DNA of 64,000 bases from VXYL01 sp965116935 (GTDB lineage: Bacteria > Pseudomonadota > Gammaproteobacteria > Pseudomonadales > Azotimanducaceae), in assembly GCA_965116935.1 (NCBI GenBank), contig OZ220737.1:5022001-5086000 (forward strand), written 5' to 3'. The position numbers and the translations under genes are program-made. Position 1 is the first letter of the stretch. Each line of letters opens with the position of its first letter. Below are positions 18,264 through 27,053 of the stretch, piece by piece. The notes below the pieces were generated by a model. The model searched no databases. It saw only the letters and a list, made by a program, of their open reading frames with translations, and was not told the DNA's origin.

Positions 18264-18388
18264 GTCAAATCCTGCTCAAATCCTCGTCTTTAGCGCATAA
18301 CAGACTGTTAATACTTTAATTTTCGTCCGGCGATGCACAGGCATGCGCGCCGAATAGCGCGGTACAATCAAATCTCAGTCAAATCCTG
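18264..18388. promoter_or_regulatory. A/T-rich promoter region with repeated TCAAATCCTG motifs
   Basis: Upstream of the AlbA_2 gene the base composition drops sharply. GTCAAATCCTG occurs at 18264-18274 and 18378-18388, a near copy (CTCAAATCCTC) at 18275-18285, and an inverted copy (ATCAAATCCTG) lies beyond the gene's 3' end at 19950-19960. The perfect palindrome TAACAGACTGTTA spans 18298-18310 directly beside TTAATACTTTAATTTT, a plausible promoter. Operator or autoregulatory function is inference. Confidence 0.45.
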
Positions 18389-18405
18389 AAAGAGCTCGGC
18401 CAGCC

Positions 18406-19857
18406 ATGTCGGACTCCCGCACAATCGCGCTCATCGACGACCTGCGCGCGCTGCCGGCAGAAGCCGCTTGGGTGGAGTTCAAGCAGGACAACGCCGACCC
18501 GCAACTCATTGGCAAGCTGATCTCCGCGCTCGCAAACGCTGCCCGCATCGCTGACAAAGAGACCGGCTACCTCGTTTGGGGAATACGCGACGGCGACCAC
18601 GCAGTCACTGGAACGACATTTGAGCCCGCCTCTGCCAAGAGAGGTCAACAACCCCTGGAACATTGGCTGGCGCAGCACCTGCAACCTAGCATCGCAGTCT
18701 CGTTCGAGACTGTGCAGCATCCCGAGGGTCGCCTCGTGTTGCTGACTATCCCATCGGCCGCCACAGCACCAATCGAATTCAGCCGTACGGCGTTCGTGCG
18801 CATCGGCGAAGCAACGCCGCGACTCGCGGACCATCCGGATCATCAGCGAGCCCTATGGGAAAAACTGCGCCCGTATGCTTGGGAGGCCGGCATCGCGCTC
18901 GGCTTCCTGGAAGGCGAGCGAGTCCTCGATTTGCTCGACTGCAACGCCTACTACGACGGCCTCGGCAAGCCTAGGCCGGCTAGCGAAGGAAGCATCTTGG
19001 AAGACTTGGCACAGGACCACCTGATCTCGGCCGATGTCGGTGGTCGGTGGAACATCCTGAACCTCGGTGCCATCCTGTTCGCGAGGGACATCCACGCCGT
19101 CGACGACCGACTCGCACGCAAAACGGTGCGCTTCGTGATGTACGACGGCACTGGCCGCGACGCTCAGGTTCTGCAGAGGAAGGATTTCACCTTTGGCTAC
19201 GCGGTGGGGTTCGTGGCGATGAACGACTACATCAACGCCGTCGTACCGTCGCCCGAACAAGGCGGTATCGTTCGCAGTGCACAGCCCTTGTTCCCGGCGA
19301 TAGCCATTCGTGAAGTAATCGCCAATTCCTTGATCCACCAAGACATGACCATCACAGGAGCCGGTCCAACGGTGGAACTGTTCCGAAACCGGCTGGAAAT
19401 CACCAATCCCGGCAACCCCTTGGTGGAGCCAGATCGATTCATCGACTACCCACCCCGGTCACGCAACGAAGCACTGGCCTCGCTCATGCGACGCTTGGGA
19501 CTCTGCGAGGAACAGGGAACTGGCATCGACAAGGTGGTCGCCGCAATCGGCACGGCGCAGCTTCCGCCGCCCGAGTTCCGGGCAGAGGCAGCGGCCACCC
19601 GCGTCTCTCTTTTCGCCGCCCGACCCTTTGCGCGAATGACGACACAGGAACGCCTGCGTGCCTGCTACCAACACGCCGTGTTGCTGTACCTGAGCGGGGA
19701 CCGGATGCGAAACCGGGAACTGCGCGAGCGGTTCGGCGTGAAGAGTTCCAATGCGGCTCAAGTCTCTGACGTCATTCGTCAAGCATTGGACCAAGGCCTG
19801 ATCCGAGTCGCAGATCCAGCGCGCCCCAGGTCCGGCTATGTGCCGTTCTGGGCCTGA
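18406..19857 (+). CDS. AlbA_2 (Schlafen-like) / ATP-binding winged-helix protein
   Basis: A 483-residue protein with an N-terminal AlbA_2 domain (WVEFKQDNADPQLIGKLISA then GYLVWGIRDG) and a central ATP-binding region of the HATPase_c_4 type (AIREVIANSLIHQDM, LEITNPGNP, LGLCEEQGTGIDKVV). The C-terminus is a winged helix (LRERFGVKSSNAAQVSDVI). Proteins of this class are annotated as putative transcriptional regulators or DNA-binding ATPases and are frequent on islands, some in defence loci. Repeated sequence motifs flank the gene. Two other genes of the class lie at 32.5 and 62.8 kb, so this genome carries several. Exact role unknown. Confidence 0.82.
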   Translation: MSDSRTIALIDDLRALPAEAAWVEFKQDNADPQLIGKLISALANAARIADKETGYLVWGIRDGDHAVTGTTFEPASAKRGQQPLEHWLAQHLQPSIAVSFETVQHPEGRLVLLTIPSAATAPIEFSRTAFVRIGEATPRLADHPDHQRALWEKLRPYAWEAGIALGFLEGERVLDLLDCNAYYDGLGKPRPASEGSILEDLAQDHLISADVGGRWNILNLGAILFARDIHAVDDRLARKTVRFVMYDGTGRDAQVLQRKDFTFGYAVGFVAMNDYINAVVPSPEQGGIVRSAQPLFPAIAIREVIANSLIHQDMTITGAGPTVELFRNRLEITNPGNPLVEPDRFIDYPPRSRNEALASLMRRLGLCEEQGTGIDKVVAAIGTAQLPPPEFRAEAAATRVSLFAARPFARMTTQERLRACYQHAVLLYLSGDRMRNRELRERFGVKSSNAAQVSDVIRQALDQGLIRVADPARPRSGYVPFWA

Positions 19858-20191
19858 GGAACCTCCATCGCAGCCGACCGCCGGGGTACGGTACGCTGTC
19901 CAAGGCTCGTACCGAGCCACCGGGAGCGAGGCAACAACCAACATTTGAACAGGATTTGATTGGGGTGGTCGATTTCCCTGATTTCGCACGGAGGGAGCCC
20001 CCTAACTGGTTGTAATACATTTATTTAATGTCATCAAAGGACTTTTGACCGTGTTTTGATCCGCAGCACCCGAGCAGGCAGGTGCTCGACCAAACAAACG
20101 CAACGCCCGCCTCGGAGAATCTTCCCGCAACGGATTGGTGCTGGCGCCACGATGAGGACGACGGCATTTTTTCCGGGGTACTGGTTGACTC

Positions 20192-20244
20192 CACCGCTAC
20201 ATCGTCGAGGACGGCCGAGACGCCAGCATTCGTCCGGGTGGCAG
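20192..20244 (+). pseudogene. minimal relic of PQQ sugar dehydrogenase 3' end
   Basis: TACATCGTCGAGGACGGC at 20198 and the following bases correspond to the YIVEDG block that ends the intact dehydrogenase at 15.2 kb, and read on as RDASI like the relic at 18.0 kb. A frameshift follows. The rest of the 19858-20251 gap is A/T-rich (for example 20013-20045) and I see no gene in it apart from the inverted repeat copy at 19950-19960. Confidence 0.6.
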
Positions 20245-20251
20245 GTGGAGA

Positions 20252-21462
20252 TTGAGCCCCTGTTTGCCGCCAGTGACCGTGATTGGCATCATTGCTCAAC
20301 CGGCTGAAGTTGGAAAAAGGGTGGGGAAAACCGGGGCGCTTGTGGCTGCAGTGGCCGTCAACCTGGCAATCGGGTTCGGTCTCGAGGCGGATGTCGTCGC
20401 GGCGCAATACGAAGAGCAAGAAAGCGGAACGTGGCAGGGATGCCAGCCAGAGAACACCAGCATTGGCGGCAACTCGTCCGCGCTCGCGTATGCCAAGCTG
20501 ATCGAGAAGGAACTGGGCGTTCCGCCGTCGGTTGATTGCGGCGCCAACGTCGAGTTGCCCATCTACGTCAACGGCGCGAAGAGCATCGGCGATCCTGGTC
20601 TGCACCAGTGCGACAACCCGAGCTTGCAGGTCGGAGACTGCATGTCTGGATCGAGCGTGCAGCGCTACGTCGGAAAAGGCCCGACGGCAGCGTCCGTCAC
20701 GAAGTCGTGTGGGTGAGCTTCTGCCGCCACGACGGTCGCGATGACGACTTCGGCTACGACATCCCCGACTCGGTGCAGATGATCGGCTACAACCGGGTGA
20801 CGGGGGCGACGGCGTTCTTCGAGAGCGCGGACAACCGCGAGTGGACCCACGTCGATCCCGCTACCAACAAGCTGATGGGCAAAATGCCGGGGATCGACGA
20901 TCCCGAAGCCTTCGACAGGGCCTACGTGAGGTCTGAGACCCAGTGCGTGGCGTGCCATCAGGCGGATCCGTTCGTCCACAACCCTTTCATCGACGGCGCA
21001 ACGCGAGCAGGTGCGCCGAACCAGACGGTCGTTCCTCGAATCGGCGGCCGTAGGAGCCGGAGCAACACCCCCTACTACGTGATCGGCGGCAGCGATTGGG
21101 ACATGCGAACGATCCACATCGAAGACAACGAGTGCCTGGGCTGCCACCGCATAGGCATGAAGACCGTCGAGGAGTTCATGGGAGACCATTGGCACCCGAA
21201 TCAGCACATGCCCCCCGATGACCCCGGCAGCCTGACAGGCCACTTCGAGGAACTGCTGGCCTGCTGGACGAACGGACCCGAGAACACGCCCGGCTGCGAC
21301 TGGATCATCCCGCCGGCGGGCGACTGTCCGAGCCAGGTAGTCGGCGACGACTACCCCTATCAGAAGAGCTTCAACCAAGCCAACCCGGAAGAGCTCGAGT
21401 GGACCGAACGCCCGCCGTTCGCCAACCCACACCTCACAGCGCACCACCCGCCGAGTGGCTAG
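20252..21462 (+). pseudogene. frameshifted secreted multiheme c-type cytochrome-like gene
   Basis: Two overlapping frames together give one protein. The first (from about 20252) has a hydrophobic signal-like segment (GALVAAVAVNLAIGFGL) and continues to GDCMSGSSVQRYVGK. The second resumes with RPDGSVRHEVVWVSFCRHDG and runs to 21462. The switch falls near a GGAAAAGG run at about 20672-20680; loss of one base there would join them. Heme-type motifs CVACH and CLGCH and a Cys-rich extension (LLACWTNGPENTPGCDW) point to a periplasmic cytochrome or cytochrome-like protein. The start is unclear (TTG 20252 or later GTG codons). Broken gene or sequencing error. Confidence 0.68.
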
Positions 21463-21476
21463 GCGCCAGAACATCA

Positions 21477-21565
21477 AGGGCCGCGGCCGGGGGGGGCGCC
21501 GCTGCATGCGCGCCTTCGGCACGCTTGGAGGGCGGGACGCCCTCCCTCCGAAGGTCGGATAGGTT
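21477..21565. repeat. intergenic palindromic repeat (D copy)
   Basis: Lies between the cytochrome pseudogene and the insertion sequence. Shares GCGCGCCTTCGGCACGCTTG plus GAGGGCGGG with the copy at 1190-1240, here followed by a cleaner hairpin GGAGGGCG-GGA-CGCCCTCC and CTCCGAAGG. The insertion sequence begins within about 20 bases of its end. Confidence 0.72.
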
Positions 21566-21579
21566 CCTAGCTTAGCTAG

Positions 21580-23286
21580 TTCCTGTCCGTAAACTCGCAA
21601 CGGACTGAATGAACTTGGAAAAGGGTTCATTCGGGGGAGTTTGGTCCGGCGTTTCGGCTACCATTGGCTCGTTCCCCAACGAACGAACGGAACCGAACCG
21701 CCGGAGGTGCAATGCGCCAGAGACGCATCACGCAGTTGAGCCTATTCCATCCTTGCGCCGTTGACCACCCGGTGGGGGACGACCTGGAGCGGATGTCGTC
21801 GTGGCTGGACGGGCATCCGGAGCTGCTGGAGGAGGTGGCGTCGGACCTTGGCGGGAGTCCGGGCGGGGTCGGGCGCCGGGGTCTGTCGTGCGAGACGGTT
21901 CTTCGCTGCGCGCTGCTGAGGCACCTTCGGCAGGAGACGTTCCGGGGTCTGGAGTTCCTGCTGCGGGACTCTCGCTCTGCGCAGCGGTTCGCGCGGGTGG
22001 ACGCGCTGCGTCCGCCGGGCAAGTCGGCGCTTCAGGCGACGGTGGGGTCGATCCGGGCGGAGACGTGGGAGCGGATCAACGGGGTTCTGCTGGCGGCCGC
22101 CCGCTCGTCGGGGGTGGAGTCGGGGGAACGGGTTCGGGTGGACAGCACGGTGACGCGGACGAACATTCTGGAGCCGTCGGACAGCGGGCTGCTGTGGGAC
22201 GGGGTTCGGGTTCTGACGCGGCTGCTGGTTCAGGCGCGGGAGTCGTTCGGCGCGGACGCGGTGTCGTTCCGCGACCACCGCCGTTCGGCGAAGCGGCGGG
22301 CGCTGGAGGTTCGGACGCAGCGCGGCGCGGAGCGCCGGGCGAAGACGTACCGGCGCCTGCTGCGGATCGTGGAGCGGACGCGGGGGTACGCGTCGGCGGC
22401 GCTGGCGGCCGTGGAGGCGGCCGGCGAGGGCGAGGCGTGCTGGCAGGCGTGGCGGAAGAAGGTGGAGGAGTGCGACAGGCTGCTGGGCCGGGTGGTGGGG
22501 CAGACCCGGCGGCGGGTGCTGGACGGGGAGAAGGTGCCGGCGCAGGAGAAGGTCGTGAGCCTTTTCGAGCCGCACACGGACATCGTCGTCAAGGGCGGTC
22601 GCCGGACGCAGTACGGCCACAAGCTGAACCTGGCGACGGGTCGCAGCGGGCTGGTTCTGGACGTGGCGGTGGAGGACGGCAACCCGGCCGACAGCGCCCG
22701 CTGCCTGCCGATGCTGGAGCGGCACGCGGCGCGCTGGGGCGCGGCGCCGACCCACGCGGCGTTCGACGGCGGCTACGCCTCGCGCGAGAACCTGAAGGCG
22801 GCGAAGGCGCTCGGCGTGCGGCACGCGGTGTTCCAGAAGACGCGCGGCCTGAAGGACGAGGAGATGTCGCCGTCGTCGTGGATCCGGCGCCAGCTGCGCA
22901 ACTTCCGCGCCGGCGTCGAGGCCGGCATCTCGCACCTGAAGCGCTGCTTCGGCCTGGGCCTGTGCCGCTGGAAGGGACTGCCGGCGTTCCGCGCCTACGT
23001 GCAGTCGGCCGTGTTCGCCCACAACCTCGCCCGCCTCGTCCGGCTCCTGCCCAGACCCGGATAGAAAGCGCCGCCGAAACGGCCAGCGCCGCGTCCCGGA
23101 CGGAACGCGATGGCTCCCCTCGCCCGCGCGTCCGACTCGCGACGAAAACCCCGTGCAAAGCGGCACACTCGACCGTCACGCCTGCAAAAGAGCCTTCCTG
23201 CGGCACCGAAAGCATCCGCCCGAAAACCCCCAGGCACTCTCCCGAACGCGCTCTCCTTGCCGCCAAAACGGCGTTTACGGACAGGA
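21580..23286 (+). mobile_element. complete DDE insertion sequence (ISNCY-like), about 1.7 kb
   Basis: Ends are perfect inverted repeats: TTAGCTAGTTCCTGTCCGTAAAC at 21572-21594 and its complement at 23273-23295. The outer CTAG (21576-21579 and 23287-23290) is palindromic and may be a 4-base target duplication rather than part of the element, giving terminal repeats of TTCCTGTCCGTAAAC. One intact transposase gene fills the element. The 200 bases after the gene (23065-23272) hold no other feature. The right end abuts the stop codon of the ABC transporter ATPase gene. Confidence 0.9.
21712..23064 (+). CDS. DDE transposase (ISNCY-like family)
   Basis: A 450-residue transposase that catalyses cut-and-paste or related movement of the surrounding element. 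Its N-terminal block (QLSLFHPCAVDHPVGDDLER) and GLSCETVLRCALLRHLRQ are typical of the ISNCY-type transposases. Catalytic acids are suggested by RVDSTVTRTNI, AAFDGGYAS and GVEAGISHLKRCFGLG. ATG at 21712 follows GGAGG (21703-21707); the upstream in-frame extension to 21664 is less likely. Codon choice is extremely GC-rich, which also creates long spurious frames on the other strand. The gene is intact, so the element may be active. Confidence 0.9.
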   Translation: MRQRRITQLSLFHPCAVDHPVGDDLERMSSWLDGHPELLEEVASDLGGSPGGVGRRGLSCETVLRCALLRHLRQETFRGLEFLLRDSRSAQRFARVDALRPPGKSALQATVGSIRAETWERINGVLLAAARSSGVESGERVRVDSTVTRTNILEPSDSGLLWDGVRVLTRLLVQARESFGADAVSFRDHRRSAKRRALEVRTQRGAERRAKTYRRLLRIVERTRGYASAALAAVEAAGEGEACWQAWRKKVEECDRLLGRVVGQTRRRVLDGEKVPAQEKVVSLFEPHTDIVVKGGRRTQYGHKLNLATGRSGLVLDVAVEDGNPADSARCLPMLERHAARWGAAPTHAAFDGGYASRENLKAAKALGVRHAVFQKTRGLKDEEMSPSSWIRRQLRNFRAGVEAGISHLKRCFGLGLCRWKGLPAFRAYVQSAVFAHNLARLVRLLPRPG

Positions 23287-23291
23287 ACTAG

Positions 23292-24236
23292 CTAATGGTT
23301 GTGGAGGTGGCAGGCGACGGTGTGGGTGGGGGCAATAGTCACGGTTTTCGGCGCCTGCTGGTTGCATTTGGGTAGGCATGAGGGGCAGCGGGGGTGGAAC
23401 CGGCAACCGGAGGGTGGAGATAAGGCGCTGGCCACTTCGCCGCGGATGTCGGCGGAGGCGCGAGGGGCGGTTGGGTCTGGGTGAGGGACGGCAGCCAGCA
23501 GGGTTTGGGTGTAGGGGTGTTTGGGGGCTTCGAACAGCGGCTCTACGGGGCCGGTTTCGACGATTTCGCCTAGGTACATCACGGCCACCTTGTCGGCGGC
23601 GTATTCCACCAAGGCGAGATCGTGGGCAATCAGGAGATAGGTTAGGCCCAGTTCCTGTTGCAGCTTTTCCAAGAGACTCAGTATCTGGGCGCGGATGGAG
23701 ACATCGAGCGCGGAGATCGGCTCGTCGAGAACCACAAGGTCCGGCTCCAGGATGAGTGCCCGCGCTATGGCGATGCGCTGTCGTTGGCCACCGGAGAACT
23801 CGTGCGGATAGAGCGTGGCTGACGATGCCGGCAGTCCCACGAGACCGAGCACCCGTTCCACCCGAGGCGCAATGTCGGCGCGAGCCACGCCGTGGGCGCG
23901 GAGCGGCTCGGCGAGGATGGTTCGGACTCTGAGGCGCGGATTGAGGGAACTGTACGGGTCCTGGAACACGGCCTGCACTCTCGAACGGTAGCGCTTGGCG
24001 TCGGCGCCCCGCATGGCGGTTACGTTTTCGCCATCGAAGCGAATCGTGCCGGCCATGAGTGGGTGCAGGCGGAGGATGGTCTTGGCGAGGGTGCTCTTGC
24101 CGCAGCCAGACTCGCCCACCAAGGCGTAGGTCTCGCCCTTTTGCACTTGCAGCGAGACGCCGTCCACGGCGCGCACCAGGCCGCCCGGCACCCGGAAGTG
24201 GCAGGCGACGTCTTCAAGTTCCAAAAGCGCCGTCAT
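23292..24236 (-). CDS. oligopeptide/dipeptide ABC transporter ATP-binding protein (DppF/OppF type)
   Basis: A 314-residue ATPase of a peptide/nickel/opine-type importer. Walker A GESGCGKST (about residues 41-49), signature FSGGQRQRIAIARAL, Walker B DLVVLDEPISALD and the C-terminal oligopeptide-transporter extension CRFHPRCPSC with its Cys residues are all present. The ATG at 24236 overlaps the stop of the partner ATPase gene by four bases. An insertion sequence has landed exactly at its 3' end; the TAG stop at 23292-23294 lies in the target site, so the protein appears complete. Last gene of the transporter operon. Confidence 0.93.
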   Translation of the reverse strand: MTALLELEDVACHFRVPGGLVRAVDGVSLQVQKGETYALVGESGCGKSTLAKTILRLHPLMAGTIRFDGENVTAMRGADAKRYRSRVQAVFQDPYSSLNPRLRVRTILAEPLRAHGVARADIAPRVERVLGLVGLPASSATLYPHEFSGGQRQRIAIARALILEPDLVVLDEPISALDVSIRAQILSLLEKLQQELGLTYLLIAHDLALVEYAADKVAVMYLGEIVETGPVEPLFEAPKHPYTQTLLAAVPHPDPTAPRASADIRGEVASALSPPSGCRFHPRCPSCLPKCNQQAPKTVTIAPTHTVACHLHNH

Positions 24237-25240
24237 GCTTCGAGCCAGCAGGCGACGCGCCTCGACTGCCCTTCGCCGTCGTTCAGCGTCACTTCTGGCG
24301 GCGCTTCGTTCCGACATTGGCCCGTTGCATGCGGGCAGCGCGGATGGAAGGCACAGCCGGTTGGCAACGACAGTGGGTTCGGCGGGTTGCCGGGTATCGA
24401 GATCAGGCGCTTGCGTTGGCCCAGTCTCGGCACCGATGCCAACAGCCCCTGCGAGTAGGGGTGTCGGGGGTCACGGTACAGCGCTTCCACCTCCGCGAGT
24501 TCGACGATCCGCCCGGCGTACATCACCGCGATTCGATGGCACAGGCTCGCCGCAACGCCCAGGTCGTGGGTGATGAATAAGAGGCCAGCACCGGTATCCC
24601 CCTGGATGCGCTCGATGAGGTCCATGAGCTGCACCTGAATGGTCACGTCGAGGGCGCTGGTGGGCTCGTCGGCGATCAGCACTTCCGGCTGGCAGGCAAT
24701 GGCCATGGCCGCCACCACTCGCTGCCGCATGCCGCCACTGAACTGATGTGGATAATCCCGGGCCCGGGCGCTGGCGGACGGCACCCGAACGCGGTCGAGT
24801 TCACGCACGGCCATGTTGAGGGCCGCACCGCGCGAGTTCCCGTCCGCAACGTGCGCTCGAATCGGCGCGGCGACCTGCGAGCCCACGGTGAAGACCGGGT
24901 TCAGGGAGGTCATGGGGTCCTGCGAGATCATGGCGATGCGGCTGCCGCGCACATCCGCCGCCAGCTCCTCCTCGCCCATGCCCACGAGTTCGGTTCCGCC
25001 GAGGCGAATGGAGCCGGCGACGATGCGCCCCGCCGGCTTCGGCGGCAGACCTAGCAAGGAAAGCCCGGTCATGGTCTTGCCGCTGCCGGACTCGCCGATG
25101 AGGCCCAGCGTTTCGCCGCCAGCGAGATCGAAGCTGACGCCATCGACGGCTCGCACCACGCCGCGCTTGAGGAAAAGGTGGGTCTTGAGGTCCTGAACCT
25201 CAAGCAGGTTTCCATTTGAAGAGGCCGCCGACGTGACCAC
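24233..25240 (-). CDS. oligopeptide/dipeptide ABC transporter ATP-binding protein (DppD/OppD type)
   Basis: A 335-residue ATPase that pairs with the DppF-type subunit. Walker A GESGSGKT, signature QFSGGMRQRVVAAMA, Walker B VLIADEPTSALD and the C-terminal CAFHPRCPHATGQC cysteine-bearing extension identify the subfamily; LVTYAGRIVELAEVE-like and HPYSQGLLASVPR blocks follow the family. GTG at 25240 is taken as the start, three bases after the permease stop; no ATG exists near the N-terminus. Cytoplasmic, peripheral on the permease dimer. Confidence 0.92.
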   Translation of the reverse strand: MVTSAASSNGNLLEVQDLKTHLFLKRGVVRAVDGVSFDLAGGETLGLIGESGSGKTMTGLSLLGLPPKPAGRIVAGSIRLGGTELVGMGEEELAADVRGSRIAMISQDPMTSLNPVFTVGSQVAAPIRAHVADGNSRGAALNMAVRELDRVRVPSASARARDYPHQFSGGMRQRVVAAMAIACQPEVLIADEPTSALDVTIQVQLMDLIERIQGDTGAGLLFITHDLGVAASLCHRIAVMYAGRIVELAEVEALYRDPRHPYSQGLLASVPRLGQRKRLISIPGNPPNPLSLPTGCAFHPRCPHATGQCRNEAPPEVTLNDGEGQSRRVACWLEA

Positions 25241-25243
25241 CTG

Positions 25244-26143
25244 CTAAATCTGCCGTCGCACAGGGTCGAAGGTGTCGCGGAGCCAGTCGCCGAGGAGATT
25301 GGAGGCGAGGCACGCCGCCATGATGGCGATACCGGGGATGGTGATGAGCCACCACGCCACTTCGATGAAGTTTCGCCCGTCCGCCAGCATTCCGCCCCAA
25401 GACACCTGCGGGGGCTGGATGCCGAGGCCCAGGAAGGAGAGCCCCGCCTCGAAGACGATGACGCTGCCGAACTGCAGGGTTGCCAGCACGAGCAGGATGT
25501 TGAGCAGGTTCGGCGCCAGATGGCGGATGAAGATGACCGGCGTCGCCACCCCGGCAATCTTCGCGAGCGCAATGAAGTCGCGTTCGCGCAGGCTCAGCAC
25601 CTCGCCGCGGACGATTCGGGCATACCACGTCCAGTAGCTCAGCACGATGATGAAGATCACCATCGCCTCCCCCGGAGGCAGCACAGCAGCGAATAACATG
25701 GCGAGGGGAATCGAGGGCACCGACATCTGGATGTCGATGAGGCGCGAGATCAGCGCGTCCACCACGCCGCCGAAATAGCCGGCGGCCATGCCCAGCACCG
25801 CGCCGATGAGGCCGGAGATGACGATGGCGTAGAGCGCTACCACGGCCGACACCCGCGCCCCGGCGATGACCCGGCTGAGGATGTCGCGACCTAGGTTGTC
25901 GGTGCCCAGCAGAAACTCAGAACTGCCGCCCTCCTCCCATGCCGGCGGCGTCATGGCATCCGCCAAGGAAATGGCACCCGCCTCGTGCGGCGCGATCCAG
26001 GGTCCGAACAACGCGCAGACAAGCACGGCGGCAAGGACGCAAGCCGCCAGCCACGGGAATCCCCCTTCCCGACCCCGAACGCGCGCCGCCGCCCGGCGCA
26101 AGAGCCGGCCCAGGAGCGGTCGCGGCAGCGCGGCGTCAGTCAT
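25244..26143 (-). CDS. ABC transporter permease (DppC type)
   Basis: A 299-residue inner-membrane permease with the N-terminal cytoplasmic tail and first helix (WLAACVLAAVLVCALFGPWI) typical of DppC/OppC, the LLGTDNLGRDILSRVIAGAR box, and the EAA-type loop near LRERDFIALAKIAGVATPVI. Five further hydrophobic segments follow. Its ATG at 26143 overlaps the end of the DppB-type gene by eight bases, indicating coupling. Confidence 0.92.
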   Translation of the reverse strand: MTDAALPRPLLGRLLRRAAARVRGREGGFPWLAACVLAAVLVCALFGPWIAPHEAGAISLADAMTPPAWEEGGSSEFLLGTDNLGRDILSRVIAGARVSAVVALYAIVISGLIGAVLGMAAGYFGGVVDALISRLIDIQMSVPSIPLAMLFAAVLPPGEAMVIFIIVLSYWTWYARIVRGEVLSLRERDFIALAKIAGVATPVIFIRHLAPNLLNILLVLATLQFGSVIVFEAGLSFLGLGIQPPQVSWGGMLADGRNFIEVAWWLITIPGIAIMAACLASNLLGDWLRDTFDPVRRQI

Positions 26144-27053
26144 GGCGAATGCGCGGATCGATGAAGCCGTAGGAGAGGTCCACGAGCAGGTTCACCGCCA
26201 CGAAGACCACCGCCGCAAGCACGACGCCAGCCTGCACCACCGGGAAATCCCGCGCGAACACCGCTTCCACCACGGTGCGACCGACGCCCGGCCAGGCGAA
26301 CACCACCTCGATGACGAACGCTCCGCCCAGCATGTTGGCGAAATAGACGCCGATCATGGTCGCGAGCGGCGCCATTGCGTTGCGCAGCGCATAGCGCCAG
26401 ACGATGGCCCGCTCCGGCAGACCAATTGCGCGCTCCATGCGGATGTAGTCGCTCTCCAGAATGTCCAGCATCGACGAGCGCAGCGTCCGGGTCATGGCCG
26501 CCACGGGGTACCAGCCGAGGGCAATCGCCGGCAGGATCAGATGCGAGACGTCGCCGCGACCGAAGGCCGGCAGCCATTGCAGTTCGACGGCGATGAAGAG
26601 AATCAACAGAAGGCCAATCCAGAACCCCGGCACGGCCTGCCCCAGCATGGCGAAGACCTTGCCAGCGCGGTCGATGACCCCACCTCGGTGCACGGCGGAG
26701 AGCACGCCGAGGGGCACGGCGAGCAGCAGCGCGAACACGAGCCCCGCCAGAGCCAGTTCCAGCGTCGCTGGCAGCCGTTCAACAATGAGCTGCATCGCCG
26801 GCGTGTTCCATTGATAGGACTGGCCAAAATCCCCTTGCAGCGCGTTGCCCAGGAAAATGCCGAACTGCAGCGGCAGGGGCTTGTCGAGGCCGAGCGCCGC
26901 ACGCATGGCGGCGAAGTCCTCCTCGCCGGCATCCATCGGCAACATGAGCGCCACCGGGTCGCCGGAGAGGCGCTGCGCCACGAAGACGATCAGAAGGGCG
27001 CCGACGATGGCCACGAGGCCCTGGGCGATGCGCTTGAGCACATAGACCTTCAC
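26136..27053 (-). CDS. ABC transporter permease (DppB type)
   Basis: A 305-residue inner-membrane permease starting KVYVLKRIAQGLVAIVGALL, as DppB/OppB proteins do, with the GDPVALMLP segment, the periplasmic loop ALGLDKPLPLQFGIFLGNAL and the EAA-type loop YIRMERAIGLPERAIVWRYA. GTG at 27053 overlaps the TGA of the substrate-binding protein gene (GTGA), so it is translated by coupling. Pairs with the DppC-type subunit to form the translocation channel. Confidence 0.92.
   Translation of the reverse strand: MKVYVLKRIAQGLVAIVGALLIVFVAQRLSGDPVALMLPMDAGEEDFAAMRAALGLDKPLPLQFGIFLGNALQGDFGQSYQWNTPAMQLIVERLPATLELALAGLVFALLLAVPLGVLSAVHRGGVIDRAGKVFAMLGQAVPGFWIGLLLILFIAVELQWLPAFGRGDVSHLILPAIALGWYPVAAMTRTLRSSMLDILESDYIRMERAIGLPERAIVWRYALRNAMAPLATMIGVYFANMLGGAFVIEVVFAWPGVGRTVVEAVFARDFPVVQAGVVLAAVVFVAVNLLVDLSYGFIDPRIRHD

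Noticed and set aside
21742..23166. Long open frames on the strand opposite the transposase (over 470 codons)
   Set aside because: They arise from the extreme third-position GC of the transposase gene; the translations are Arg/Pro-rich with no domain.
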